A stretch of 26,866 bases of DNA from TWA4 sp964613155 (lineage in GTDB: Bacteria > Bacillota > Clostridia > Lachnospirales > Lachnospiraceae), in assembly GCA_964613155.1 (NCBI GenBank), contig CAZTHP010000031.1:1-26866 (forward strand). Direction: 5' to 3'. The translations under genes were made by a program, and so were the position numbers. Below, one piece after another: positions 14,921-22,805 of the stretch; the stretch's first letter is position 1, and each line of letters starts with the position of its first letter. Below the pieces are notes generated by a model. It saw nothing but the letters and a program-made list of their open reading frames with translations, searched no databases and was not told where the DNA came from.

Positions 14921-16083
14921 CGGTACTGGTTTCCCTGCCAAATTTCCCGCTGCTTCATTTCCCGGCGAATGGTATTCAACACCATCTTCTTATTGCCGCT
15001 CCAGGCAGGTGCGATCAAGATTTTCTTCGGTCCATCTCCTGTAATCCGATGTACAACCATTTCCGGCGGTAAAATTTCCAAACAAGCAAATAAAATATCC
15101 AGATATTCTTCCATAGCCAGGCTTTGAAATTCGCCATTTCGATACGACACAGCCAGATCAGTCCCTTCCAGCACATGAAGAAGCTGCAGTTTGATTCCCT
15201 GTGTTCGATAAGATGCAGACGACGGAAACGCCGGAAGCGTTCTCTGACCGCCCCACGGCTCTGAATCCTGTACATTTTCTGCCAAATACGCAACCGTTTC
15301 CAGCATATTTGCCTTTGTCTCACCAGGAAGCCCCAAAATCACATGCGTAATCACTTCAATTCCCGCTTTTCGAAGCGCAGCAACTGCATTTTCATAACAG
15401 GAAAGCTCATATCCACGCCGAATCAAACGTGCCGTCCGCTCCTGAATCGTCTGAAGGCCAAGTTCCACCCACACCGGCTTGATCTGATTTAATTCCATCA
15501 AAAGCTGTAAAACATCTGGAGGCAGACAATCCGGCCGAGTCGCAATAGAAAGAACTGCGACCTGCGGATGACAAATCGCCTCCATAAAAATCTGCCGCAG
15601 ATATTCCACCGGAGCATAGGTATTTGTATAAGATTGAAAATATGCAATAAACGATTCAGCATTCGTTTTTTGACAAATGCGAGCCTTCGCCTGCTCGATC
15701 TGCGCCGTCACAGAACCCGTGAGGATCGTGCCTTCCTTTCTCCAATTCGCTGAAATGCCAGAATTGGTTTTTGCTGCTTTGACTGCTTCGCTCCCACTCG
15801 CTGAAATGCTGGAATCGATTTCTGCTGCTTTGACTGCTTCGCTCCCATTCGCTGAAATGCCGGAATCGATTTCTGCTGCTTTGACTGCAAATTCTCCGGA
15901 ACCGCCTGCGCTGCAAAAAATACAGCCGCCATATCCTAATGTGCCATCCCGATTGGGACAGCTCATCCCGCCGTCTAATGCCAATTTATAAACCTTTTGT
16001 CCAAAGCGTTCTCTTAAATATTGATTTAATGTATAATAACGTTCTCCACCATATCTTTGACAAAATTGATCTTCCAATTTCAT
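14914..16083 (-). CDS. TIGR01212/YhcC-type radical SAM protein with repeat insertion
   Basis: The 389-residue product belongs to the TIGR01212 (YhcC-like) radical SAM family of unknown reaction, related to Elp3-type enzymes. The [4Fe-4S] cysteines are C42, C54 and C57 in SCPNRDGTLGYGGCIFC. Further family motifs are FQSYTNTYAP (149-158), LSIATRPDCLP (178-188), VELGLQT and HVILGLPGE (247-255), and GIKLQLLHVL. Two features are odd. Right after the cysteine motif, residues 66-116 are three 17-residue tandem repeats (AVKAAEIDSGISANGSE type). A second extra stretch of about 22 residues (274-295) precedes GIKLQLL. These make it roughly 70 residues longer than I expect for the family. The ATG has GGAG 9 nt upstream. 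No functional partner is adjacent. Confidence 0.9.
   Translation of the reverse strand: MKLEDQFCQRYGGERYYTLNQYLRERFGQKVYKLALDGGMSCPNRDGTLGYGGCIFCSAGGSGEFAVKAAEIDSGISANGSEAVKAAEIDSSISASGSEAVKAAKTNSGISANWRKEGTILTGSVTAQIEQAKARICQKTNAESFIAYFQSYTNTYAPVEYLRQIFMEAICHPQVAVLSIATRPDCLPPDVLQLLMELNQIKPVWVELGLQTIQERTARLIRRGYELSCYENAVAALRKAGIEVITHVILGLPGETKANMLETVAYLAENVQDSEPWGGQRTLPAFPSSASYRTQGIKLQLLHVLEGTDLAVSYRNGEFQSLAMEEYLDILFACLEILPPEMVVHRITGDGPKKILIAPAWSGNKKMVLNTIRREMKQREIWQGNQYRG
15736..15888 (-). repeat. 51-bp coding repeat inside the radical SAM gene
   Basis: Three consecutive 51-bp units encode 17-residue repeats. The second and third units in plus-strand order are almost identical, and the first is more diverged. 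The insertion point is just after the cluster-binding cysteines, where other family members continue directly. Confidence 0.92.
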
Positions 16084-16161
16084 TTTTTACTGCTCCCACC
16101 TGATTTTCAAATGCTTTCGCCATTTTTTAAGGATTTTCCGTTTGCTTTCTGCCTTTCAGCC

Positions 16162-16190
16162 TTGAAAAGTATACTTGATTGTACTATAAT
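16162..16190 (+). promoter_or_regulatory. Promoter of the DUF3881-like gene
   Basis: TTGAAA (16162-16167), 17 nt, TATAAT (16185-16190). The start site near 16197 gives a leader of about 93 nt. The leader contains a short stable hairpin, GCCTGC-ggca-GCAGGC (16251-16266), before the AGGAAGG ribosome binding site. Confidence 0.75.
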
Positions 16191-16289
16191 CTAACAACAG
16201 AAAAAAAACAACGCAAACTTTTGACCTCTTAACCTTTTATGTAAGACAGCGCCTGCGGCAGCAGGCATGTAAGTTTAGGAAGGAATTTT

Positions 16290-17174
16290 ATGCATCAATA
16301 TTTAAGAGCAATCGGCTTTTCCGATCATACACATCATAAAGAAATCCAGAAGCTGCTGTCGCAAGTTTATGATAAGCCTGATAATATCGAAGTATCCGAT
16401 TTACTGGATTCTACTTTTATCACGATGGAAAAAGATTTTGGAAAAGACATCGGCATCGGTATTTTCGGTGAATATGACAGCGAAGACCGCTTTCAGATCG
16501 AATATTATTATCCTTATTTTAAAAGCAGTACCGTTTCAACAACGATCAGCTGTAATATCTCCCGCCGGACAGATCGATATGCATTTTCTGCGATGTGTGA
16601 AGATTACCGACTCGGTATTTCTTTAATTTTCTATCTGCAGAATACAAACGGCTATTTGAATTGCATCAGCGATCATATTTCGCTCAAACAGAAAATGCCG
16701 ATTCGATTAAGCGCAATGTCCAACAGCGGCCGTATTTTGCTGCCGGTGCGAAAAACAACTGCCGACCGCAGAGAATCACTAGTTACCGCAAAAAAACGCG
16801 GAAATCTGATCGAATCTGCCCGAAAAGGCGATGAAGCGGCTATGGAATCCTTAACGATGTATGACATTGACCAGTTCAATCAGGCCGCTATACGGATTCA
16901 GCGCGAAGACCTGTACTCCATCGTAGATACCAGCTTTATGCCAGCTGGTATGGAATGTGACCAATACTCTGTGATCGGCGATATTCAGGAAATCGAAGAA
17001 ATCGAAAATACACTCAGCAATGAAAAAATTTATCGTTTTTTACTGGAATGCAATGATCTGTATTTTAACGTCATCATCAACCAAAAAGATCTCTTTGGAG
17101 AACCGGCAATCGGAAGACGTTTTAAAGGCGAAATCTGGCTCCAGGGGCATATCGACTTCCCGGAAACTCCGTAA
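16290..17174 (+). CDS. DUF3881-like protein, function unknown
   Basis: The 294-residue product lacks a signal peptide and membrane segments. It opens with MHQYLRAIGFSDH, which with the later QIEYYYPYFKSS and ITFRVER-like beta-rich middle matches what I remember as the DUF3881 family of Lachnospiraceae. Further conserved-looking stretches are ESARKGDEAAMESLTMYDID (about 178-197), DTSFMPAGMECDQYSVIGDI (about 212-231) and the closing RRFKGEIWLQGHIDF. The sequence looks like a two-part cytoplasmic protein, with a mostly beta N-terminal half and a C-terminal half that resembles an OB/beta-barrel. The ATG is preceded by AGGAAGG at 6 nt and a good promoter lies upstream. A 38-bp repeat array begins directly at the stop codon. 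No function is known to me. Confidence 0.75.
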   Translation: MHQYLRAIGFSDHTHHKEIQKLLSQVYDKPDNIEVSDLLDSTFITMEKDFGKDIGIGIFGEYDSEDRFQIEYYYPYFKSSTVSTTISCNISRRTDRYAFSAMCEDYRLGISLIFYLQNTNGYLNCISDHISLKQKMPIRLSAMSNSGRILLPVRKTTADRRESLVTAKKRGNLIESARKGDEAAMESLTMYDIDQFNQAAIRIQREDLYSIVDTSFMPAGMECDQYSVIGDIQEIEEIENTLSNEKIYRFLLECNDLYFNVIINQKDLFGEPAIGRRFKGEIWLQGHIDFPETP

Positions 17175-17412
17175 CCAGACGGAACTTTGGTATGAAATTA
17201 CAGATTCCACAAACAGACGGTATTCGGTATGAAATTGCAGATTCTACAACCAGACGGTACTTCGGTATGAAATTGCAGATTCCACAAACAGACGGTACTT
17301 CGGCACGAAATTGCAGATTCCACAAACAAACGGTACTTCCGCACAAAATCTCCGATTCTACAAACAGACGGTACTTCCGCACAAAATCTCCGATTCTACA
17401 AACAGACGGAAC
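17175..17412. repeat. 38-bp tandem repeat array, about 6 copies
   Basis: Units with consensus cagacggtacttcggtatga followed by aattgcagattccacaaa, 37-38 bp each, begin directly after the DUF3881-like stop codon and end 13 bp before the terminator stem. Two subtypes occur: the first four copies carry aaattgcag, the last two aaaatctccg. The array would be the 3' untranslated region of the DUF3881 transcript. It is open in several frames, but this reflects the repeat only and no gene is called. Confidence 0.92.
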
Positions 17413-17424
17413 GAAATAGAATAG

Positions 17425-17489
17425 AAAAAGAACATTCTGACCGATATTCATCCAATGATAGATGAATTTCCACAGAATGTTCTTTTTTT
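17425..17489. terminator. Bidirectional Rho-independent terminator
   Basis: Stem AAAGAACATTCTG (17427-17439) with CAGAATGTTCTTT (17473-17485), an inner stem TTCATC/GATGAA, and T runs on both strands. It ends the DUF3881-like transcript on the plus strand and probably also the flavin redox operon on the minus strand, whose last gene stops at 17756. The 266 bp between hold repeats and an assembly gap. Confidence 0.88.
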
Positions 17490-17574
17490 ATTGCACTGTC
17501 TTTTATTATGTGTTCTCTTTGCTGTGTCCCTTACTAGATAAGTTTTTTCCAGTAGGGTATTTTCTTTTCTACGC

Positions 17575-17729
17575 TTCTGATCTTNNNNNNNNNNNNNNNN
17601 NNNNNNNNNNNNNNNNNNNNNNNNNNNNNNNNNNNNNNNNNNNNNNNNNNNNNNNNNNNNNNNNNNNNNNNNNNNNNNNNNNNNTTCTGATCTTGTTTGC
17701 AGACTTTTCTGATCTTGTTTATAGATTTT
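17575..17729. repeat. 22-bp repeat array around the second assembly gap
   Basis: The unit ttctgatcttgtttgcagac recurs: a partial copy ends at the left gap edge (17575-17584), and copies follow at 17685 and 17707 with a period of 22 bp. As in the first gap, the missing sequence is flanked by the same repeat on both sides. Confidence 0.8.
17585..17684. other. Assembly gap (100 N)
   Basis: Exactly 100 N, the second placeholder in this window, inside the 22-bp repeat downstream of the polyferredoxin gene. Its true length and content are unknown. Confidence 0.95.
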
Positions 17730-17755
17730 GCTCTTTTAGAAAATACTGGGAAACA

Positions 17756-18658
17756 CTAGAAAAATCTGCAAAATCCTAATAATACGCCCATTGCAAAGAA
17801 CAAAAGTCCTTTTCCTGCCAGTGTCCACCACTCATTTCCAGATAACAATCCGCTCATGTCATGGATATTTCCTTTCGGACAAGCCTGCGCACATTTCCCG
17901 CAGCGAATACATTCTCCTGACAAAAGGCTATCTTCCTCCAAACGCAGATGTACGGGACATTTTTTCTGACAAACGCTGCAATTTTTACTGCAATTTGATT
18001 CCTCCCGTTTCAAAATGGACAAAGGAAGAATCGGAAGCAATGCAAAAACTGCTCCCATCGGGCAGAGAAATTGACAGAAAAACCGTTCCTGCATCGCCAT
18101 TCCGACCAATATCAGACATAATAAAACACCGCCGATCAAATATCCCTGAAAGGAAAATCTGCCTGCTGCTGCCATTGAAAATACATCCCAGGGACTTGTG
18201 CCGGAGAGTTTTCCATAAATACCAAAGGTGCATAACAGCACGATCGCCAAAAGAATCAGATATTTTACTTTCTGAAGGATTGCAATACATCCTTCCGGCA
18301 AGGAAAATGCCTTTTTCTTCTTGAACATCTTCGTCTGGATCAAACTGGAAAGTTCATAGACAAAATCCCCCAGTGTTCCAAAAGCGCAGACATATCCACA
18401 GAAATACCGGCCAAATAAAATGGTAAATCCCACTAATCCCACCAATGCGAGCAGGAAACTATTTTCTTCCAATATACTGCCGGTTCCAATCTGGTTAAAT
18501 AAATATTTCACCCCGGAAAATCCTGCCACAAAGGCAGACGGCATACTGATGAAAAAGATCAGCTGAATCACGGCACGGAACAGACGCTGCTGCTTTTCCT
18601 TTCGCTTACGAAGCTGCCCTGCTGTTAATGGCTTTTTTTCTTCTTGTACCAACATCAT
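17756..18658 (-). CDS. NapH-like membrane polyferredoxin (4Fe-4S)
   Basis: The 300-residue product has about five membrane segments (near 28-48, 66-84, 131-149, 171-190 and 280-297) and belongs to the NapH/NosR/RnfH-like family of membrane iron-sulfur proteins that link quinols or cytoplasmic donors to electron carriers outside the membrane. Two inner-membrane motifs are present, GRYFCGYVCAFGTLGD (C87, C91) and RFFCQFLCPMGA (C195, C199). Two ferredoxin-type clusters follow at the cytoplasmic side: C223, C227, C230, C234-P and C250-x2-C253-x2-C256-x3-C260-P. The ATG overlaps the stop of the preceding FMN-binding gene by 4 bp (ATGA), so translation is coupled. In this operon it is the obvious electron entry point for the flavoproteins; the donor is not known. 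Confidence 0.9.
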   Translation of the reverse strand: MMLVQEEKKPLTAGQLRKRKEKQQRLFRAVIQLIFFISMPSAFVAGFSGVKYLFNQIGTGSILEENSFLLALVGLVGFTILFGRYFCGYVCAFGTLGDFVYELSSLIQTKMFKKKKAFSLPEGCIAILQKVKYLILLAIVLLCTFGIYGKLSGTSPWDVFSMAAAGRFSFQGYLIGGVLLCLILVGMAMQERFFCQFLCPMGAVFALLPILPLSILKREESNCSKNCSVCQKKCPVHLRLEEDSLLSGECIRCGKCAQACPKGNIHDMSGLLSGNEWWTLAGKGLLFFAMGVLLGFCRFF

Positions 18659-19128
18659 GATGACACCGCCTTACTAAGCGCATCCTGCGCTGCTTCTAAA
18701 ATTCCATTCGAACTGAATGTCGCTCCCGATATTACATCGACCTGCGCATTTTGTTCTTTTACGATTGTATCGGTCAACACTTTTGCCATATCAAAATAAG
18801 CCGGATCTTCATCATCTGCTGCAAGAATTTCTACATTTGCAATTTTTCCATCCGTTATCGTAACAGACACGGAAACATCTCCGCCGAAACCGATTCCAGT
18901 ACCTTCATAAGTACCATCCTGGTAAACAGTACCATTTGCACCATCTTCCTTCGAATTTCCCTGTTCCAATGCCATCACCGATTCATTGTAAGCCTCCGCT
19001 TCGGCAATTTTCTGCTCATGCGCCTCTACAATTTCCTGTCGTTTCCACGCCGCCGCATTGTAATACCAAAGAGAGCCAACTACCAAAAGTAAACTGATCA
19101 GTCGGATCAGAAAATTTTTGTATTTCAC
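18655..19128 (-). CDS. Small membrane-anchored FMN-binding protein
   Basis: The start is placed at a GTG (19128) whose G-T-G-A overlaps the stop of the upstream gene; an in-frame TTG at 19134 is the alternative. AAGGGG lies about 10 nt upstream. The 157-residue product has one N-terminal membrane segment (about 7-23, LIRLISLLLVVGSLWYY), a short helical linker, then one FMN-binding domain (about 68-155). The flavinylation motif is D-V-I-S-G-A-T, in which ApbE links FMN by a phosphoester bond to the threonine (T137 with this start). The domain also shows the conserved GTGIGFGGDVSVSVTITDG opening. With four-base overlaps on both sides it sits between the four-domain flavoprotein and the polyferredoxin, and it probably passes electrons between them. 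The family call is firm; the partner order is inference. Confidence 0.93.
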   Translation of the reverse strand: MKYKNFLIRLISLLLVVGSLWYYNAAAWKRQEIVEAHEQKIAEAEAYNESVMALEQGNSKEDGANGTVYQDGTYEGTGIGFGGDVSVSVTITDGKIANVEILAADDEDPAYFDMAKVLTDTIVKEQNAQVDVISGATFSSNGILEAAQDALSKAVSS

Positions 19129-21197
19129 GAACAAATGCCCCCTTCTGTATCTCGATCAAACAAGAAATCCCATACTACACGAATAATCGTTTCCGCTGTG
19201 CCCTGTCCAGCATTTAAACTTTTTGCTGCTGCACTTTGTCCAGCATCCGAACTTTCCTTTCCTGCTGCACCGGATTCAACATCTGTACTTTCTGCTCCTT
19301 CTGCGCCTTGTGCAACATCTGTACTTTCTGCCCCTTCTGCGCCTTGTGCAACATCTGTACTTTCTGCTCCTTCTGCACCTGCTTCAATATCTGAACTTTC
19401 TGTTCCTTCTGCACCTTGTTCCACATCTGGATTTTCCTGTCCTTCGTCTTCTGCCGGTGTCTCCGGAAGTTTCACGGCTTCTTTTAATGCTGTTCTTACC
19501 GCTTCAGCAATCGCATTGGAAGAATACGTTGCACGGCTGACCACGTCAACCTGCTCTGCATTTTGACGATCTAAAATCTGTTTGACAACGCCCTCGTACC
19601 AAACGCCTTTTCTTGTGCGCCCATTTATCGCATATTCCATATAACTATCGTTACTTTCCGGATCATCGGACTGATCATTAATTTTTTCGACCTGAATGCT
19701 CTGAATCATACCAGCTTCTACAGCAACTGCAACTTCTACAGTATAAGTAAACATATCGTCATCACTGCAAATAGCTTGCGCATGGTAAATGCCATCCTGA
19801 TAAGTGGCTGCGGGCTGTTCGCTTCCATCATCAGAATCCTCGCCGTCTTCCGCATCACCGCCTGTCTGATCGCCATGATTTCCATCATTTCCACTCTGGT
19901 CTCCACCCGGCTGATTGTTCGAATCGCCATTGCTTTCCGAATCTCCCGGTTTTTCTTCCGAACCGGAATTACCCGGTGTATTGGAAGCATCTTCCTTCGG
20001 CACTGCTTGTTTCAACGCATCTGCCACTGCATTGATAATCCCAACCGAACTATACGTTGCACCGGAAACGATATCGACTTCTAAATTTTGTGCTTTTACA
20101 ATTCTGCCGATTACCGCTTTTGCATCTTCAAAATAAGAAGGGGTTTCATCCTCCGCGCTGACAACCTCGATCGATGCAATTTTCCCATCGGAAATTCTTA
20201 CCTGTACCGTAATATCTCCGCCAAAGCCTTCTGCGGTTCCTTCATACACACCATCTACGTAGCCTTTTTTCGTAGAAGGCAAGGTACCCGTCTGCACACT
20301 CGGTTTCTTTGAGGGCTTAGAAGGCACCGGCGCGGGATCGGGAAGCTTGGTATCTTCTTTTAAATCCTCTGTGGTTTTGGAACCACCAGCCTGACGCAAA
20401 GCAGCTTTTACTGCATTAATAATACCATTGGAAGAATACGTCGCACCGGAAACCGTATCGACATTTGGACTCTGTGCATTTAAAATTCGATTCACAACCG
20501 CTTTTGCAGATGTCATATAAGAAGGTGTTTCCGCTGATGCATCTACAATTGCAATTTTCGCAATTTTTCCATCAGAAATAACAACTTTTACCTGAATCGT
20601 TCCGCCAAATCCTCTGGCAGAGCCATAATACGTGCCATCCTGATAACCATCCGGTTCTTCAAAGACTTCTTTTACCAATTCTTCCGTTTCCGGCACTGGT
20701 GCAGTCTCTGTCACAACCGTTTCACCGGTCAGTGCGTTCTGAATTGCCGCTAAGATTCCGTTTGAAGAATACGTTGCACCGGAAACAACATCGACTTCCC
20801 AGCTTTGATTCTGAATCACACGTTCAATCACAGCTTCCGCACGTTTCATAAACGAAGCCGTTTCCCCAGGTGCACTTAAAATCTCAACCGAAGTGATACT
20901 GTGGTCTTTTACCGTTACCTGCACTGTGATCGTACCGCCGTAACCAGTCCCACTTCCCTTATAAACACCATCTTCAAAATCCCCTTTCGCCTGGGATTCG
21001 CTTTCCACTTCCGTTTCGTTTTCCTGTCCCGCTGCCGCGTCTGCATGAATCGGCAGCAATTGCGGAATTTCCCTTAAAACAGGATCAGCAGTTGGAATCA
21101 TGGCTGCCACAAGCACAGCAACCAACGCAGCCGGACACAGATTCAACAGCCAATTCCATCTTGCAAACCCTTTTTTCTCAGGTTTCTTATCTTCCAT
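19125..21197 (-). CDS. Membrane-anchored protein with four FMN-binding domains
   Basis: The 690-residue product has an N-terminal signal anchor (about 16-35, LLNLCPAALVAVLVAAMIP) and then four FMN-binding domains outside the membrane, at about 75-156, 186-267, 315-396 and 466-571. The flavinylation motifs are D136-VVSGAT142, D247-TVSGAT253, D375-IVSGAT381 and, deviating, D551-VVSRAT557 with arginine for glycine. The fourth domain is also longer and lacks the GFGG loop of the others. Linkers are rich in P, S, E, D, G and N. Residues about 592-652 are 12-residue repeats (GAEGAESTDVAQ), and the C-terminus shows no wall-sorting signal. AGGAAGG precedes the ATG. ApbE, which would modify these threonines, is encoded directly upstream. 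The product is probably a multi-flavin wire on the outer face of the membrane. Confidence 0.93.
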   Translation of the reverse strand: MEDKKPEKKGFARWNWLLNLCPAALVAVLVAAMIPTADPVLREIPQLLPIHADAAAGQENETEVESESQAKGDFEDGVYKGSGTGYGGTITVQVTVKDHSITSVEILSAPGETASFMKRAEAVIERVIQNQSWEVDVVSGATYSSNGILAAIQNALTGETVVTETAPVPETEELVKEVFEEPDGYQDGTYYGSARGFGGTIQVKVVISDGKIAKIAIVDASAETPSYMTSAKAVVNRILNAQSPNVDTVSGATYSSNGIINAVKAALRQAGGSKTTEDLKEDTKLPDPAPVPSKPSKKPSVQTGTLPSTKKGYVDGVYEGTAEGFGGDITVQVRISDGKIASIEVVSAEDETPSYFEDAKAVIGRIVKAQNLEVDIVSGATYSSVGIINAVADALKQAVPKEDASNTPGNSGSEEKPGDSESNGDSNNQPGGDQSGNDGNHGDQTGGDAEDGEDSDDGSEQPAATYQDGIYHAQAICSDDDMFTYTVEVAVAVEAGMIQSIQVEKINDQSDDPESNDSYMEYAINGRTRKGVWYEGVVKQILDRQNAEQVDVVSRATYSSNAIAEAVRTALKEAVKLPETPAEDEGQENPDVEQGAEGTESSDIEAGAEGAESTDVAQGAEGAESTDVAQGAEGAESTDVESGAAGKESSDAGQSAAAKSLNAGQGTAETIIRVVWDFLFDRDTEGGICS
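19242..19424 (-). repeat. 36-bp coding repeat in the four-domain FMN protein gene
   Basis: About five consecutive 36-bp units encode 12-residue repeats of the type GAEGAESTDVAQ near the C-terminus. The three central units differ by very few bases, which points to recent duplication. Changes in copy number would leave the frame and the FMN-binding domains intact. Confidence 0.92.
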
Positions 21198-21239
21198 CCT
21201 CTATTCCTTCCTCGCTTTCTTAGAAATCGTTCCGATCGG

Positions 21240-21374
21240 TTCTTCTTGCAGAGTTTCCGTATTACGTTTTCTCGCAAATTGTTTTTGCAAAATCTCCGCA
21301 TTCCTTTTCCTACAAATCTTTCCGGCAAATTCTCCGTATTACTTTTCCGACAACTCTTTTTTGCAGAATCTCCT
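21240..21374. repeat. Degenerate 39-bp repeat, about 3.5 copies
   Basis: A unit of the type ttttgcagaatctccgtatt, followed by acttttccgacaaatct, recurs three and a half times with many substitutions. It fills the 191-bp space between apbE and the four-domain FMN protein gene and looks like an old, decaying member of the minisatellites seen elsewhere in the window. No promoter or terminator is clear in this space, so both genes may share a transcript. Confidence 0.65.
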
Positions 21375-21388
21375 ATAGAACTGATACT

Positions 21389-22537
21389 TTATTTATGTCG
21401 AATTACATGCTGAGGGAAATTTTGTCCCGTAAAACAATCTTCCAACCCTTCTGTAATATAAATTTCCTGTTCATCTGTCATTAAGATCATATCAAAGGTA
21501 TCTCCATATTCCTGCCAGTATGCCTCTGCTTTTTCCAAGCCCATTACAAAAACAGACGTTGACAGTCCGTCAGCCAGCATTCCATCCTCACTGACAATCG
21601 TCACGGAAAGCAAACCGCTTTCAGCAGGATATCCCGTTTCCGGGTCCAAAATATGATGATACGTTTTTCCCGTTTTTTCTTCTGTAAAATACCGTTCATA
21701 TCCGCCAGAGGTGATAACCGCCTTATCGACAACCGAAACAATTCCCATATAATCACTGCTGTCATCTGGATTCAACGGATTTACAATTCCACAACGCCAC
21801 GCACTTCCGTCAACCTTAGAAGAATAACACTGTACATTTCCACCCAGCGAAACCACGCCGGAAACCAGTCCATATTCTTCAAAAATTTCCATCACGCGAT
21901 TGGAGGTATACCCTTTTGCAATCGCACCAAAATCAATTCCCTGTCCATCCTCCAAAGTCACGGTATGCGTCTTTTCTTCATACTTAATTTTTGAAGTATC
22001 TACTTTCTTTAACAGCTCCTCAAGCTGCTTTTCCTGCGGTACTTGATACTGCTCCGTCGTAAAGCCCCATTCTTCCATCAAAGGATAAATTGTAATATCA
22101 AATGCACCTTTTGTACTTTCAAATAAAAACATGGATTTTTCCAGCAGCTTCTGCGTATCTGCTGAAATCACCCCTTCACCGCTTTGATTCAGCATCCCAA
22201 TTTCACTTTGTTTTTTGCCCGTTGAAAGCAGATCATCTAATCGCTGAATCTCAGCTGCCGCTTCCTCTACAGCTTCTTCACACTTTTCACCATATGCGGT
22301 CAATGTCATATACGTATCCATCGCAAAAATATCGCGCACAGCAGATGGAATCTCTCCTGTTTCCTGAAAGGACTCTTCTTTTGCAAAGGACTCCGAAACA
22401 GATGTCCTTTCTTCATCTGAAAATGCATTCGCAGAAGATGAAGAAGACTCTTTTGCAAAATTCCCACATCCTGATAATGCCAGTGCAAGCAGGACGATCA
22501 TCGCCAGAAATGGTTTTCTCTTATTCCTTGTTTTCAT
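21389..22537 (-). CDS. apbE: FAD:protein FMN transferase ApbE, lipoprotein
   Basis: The enzyme transfers FMN from FAD to the threonine of D-x-x-S-G-A-T motifs in exported flavoproteins, using magnesium. The start at 22537 (382 residues) is chosen because it gives a normal lipoprotein signal ending in lipobox L-A-L-S-G-C (C24); an in-frame ATG at 22594 would add 19 residues, and neither has a strong ribosome binding site. Family motifs are all present: MDTYMTLTAYG, GAFDITIYPLMEEWGF, GIDFGAIAKGYTSNRV, VVSLGGNVQ and the C-terminal HHILDPETGYPAESGLLSVT followed by DGMLADGLSTSVFVMG, which contains the metal-binding aspartates. It lies between two genes for flavinylation-type proteins, whose maturation is its evident job. 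The membrane-anchored location fits modification outside the cell membrane. Confidence 0.95.
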   Translation of the reverse strand: MKTRNKRKPFLAMIVLLALALSGCGNFAKESSSSSANAFSDEERTSVSESFAKEESFQETGEIPSAVRDIFAMDTYMTLTAYGEKCEEAVEEAAAEIQRLDDLLSTGKKQSEIGMLNQSGEGVISADTQKLLEKSMFLFESTKGAFDITIYPLMEEWGFTTEQYQVPQEKQLEELLKKVDTSKIKYEEKTHTVTLEDGQGIDFGAIAKGYTSNRVMEIFEEYGLVSGVVSLGGNVQCYSSKVDGSAWRCGIVNPLNPDDSSDYMGIVSVVDKAVITSGGYERYFTEEKTGKTYHHILDPETGYPAESGLLSVTIVSEDGMLADGLSTSVFVMGLEKAEAYWQEYGDTFDMILMTDEQEIYITEGLEDCFTGQNFPQHVIRHK

Positions 22538-22681
22538 CGTTTTATCGCTCTTTTCTATTCTATTTCTCAGCAGGATTTTCACGCATTTCCGCAATCTCGT
22601 CCCCTGTACCTTTTAACAAATTTTGCTGTTTTTACAGCTTGCCTAATTTCTGCCCCTTCCAGTAAGTTTTTAATATCGGCA

Positions 22682-22710
22682 ACAAGGCCACCTTTTTCAG
22701 GTGACCTTGT
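22682..22710. terminator. Hairpin between the wall-anchored protein gene and apbE
   Basis: Arms at 22682-22693 and 22699-22710 (acaaggccacct and aggtgaccttgt) form a 12-bp stem with one mismatch and a 5-nt loop. It lies about 95 nt after the stop codon of the 1076-residue protein gene. There is no T-tract on either strand, so it could be a partial terminator or a stabilising 3' structure that lowers expression of apbE relative to the surface protein. Confidence 0.55.
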
Positions 22711-22805
22711 CCGTTTAGAGGGGTATTTATTTAGGGATTACATTTATTTTGTCAAATCCTTCATTCGATTTCATCCTGTCGCTTTTGCGATTTCGACTCC
22801 ATCGA

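Noticed and set aside
14748..15127. Plus-strand hydrophobic frames (98 and 116 codons) over the 13-bp array
   Set aside because: Translation of the repeat gives pseudo-periodic F/L/S-rich peptides; they overlap the radical SAM gene on the other strand and lack start signals.
17175..17412. Regularly spaced 38-bp repeats as a possible CRISPR array
   Set aside because: The units are directly joined; there are no unique spacers and no cas genes. The same holds for the 26-, 43- and 54-bp arrays.
17122..17451. Minus-strand reading frame of about 109 codons across the 38-bp array
   Set aside because: It consists almost only of the repeat, has no ribosome binding site, and overlaps the end of the DUF3881-like gene and the terminator.
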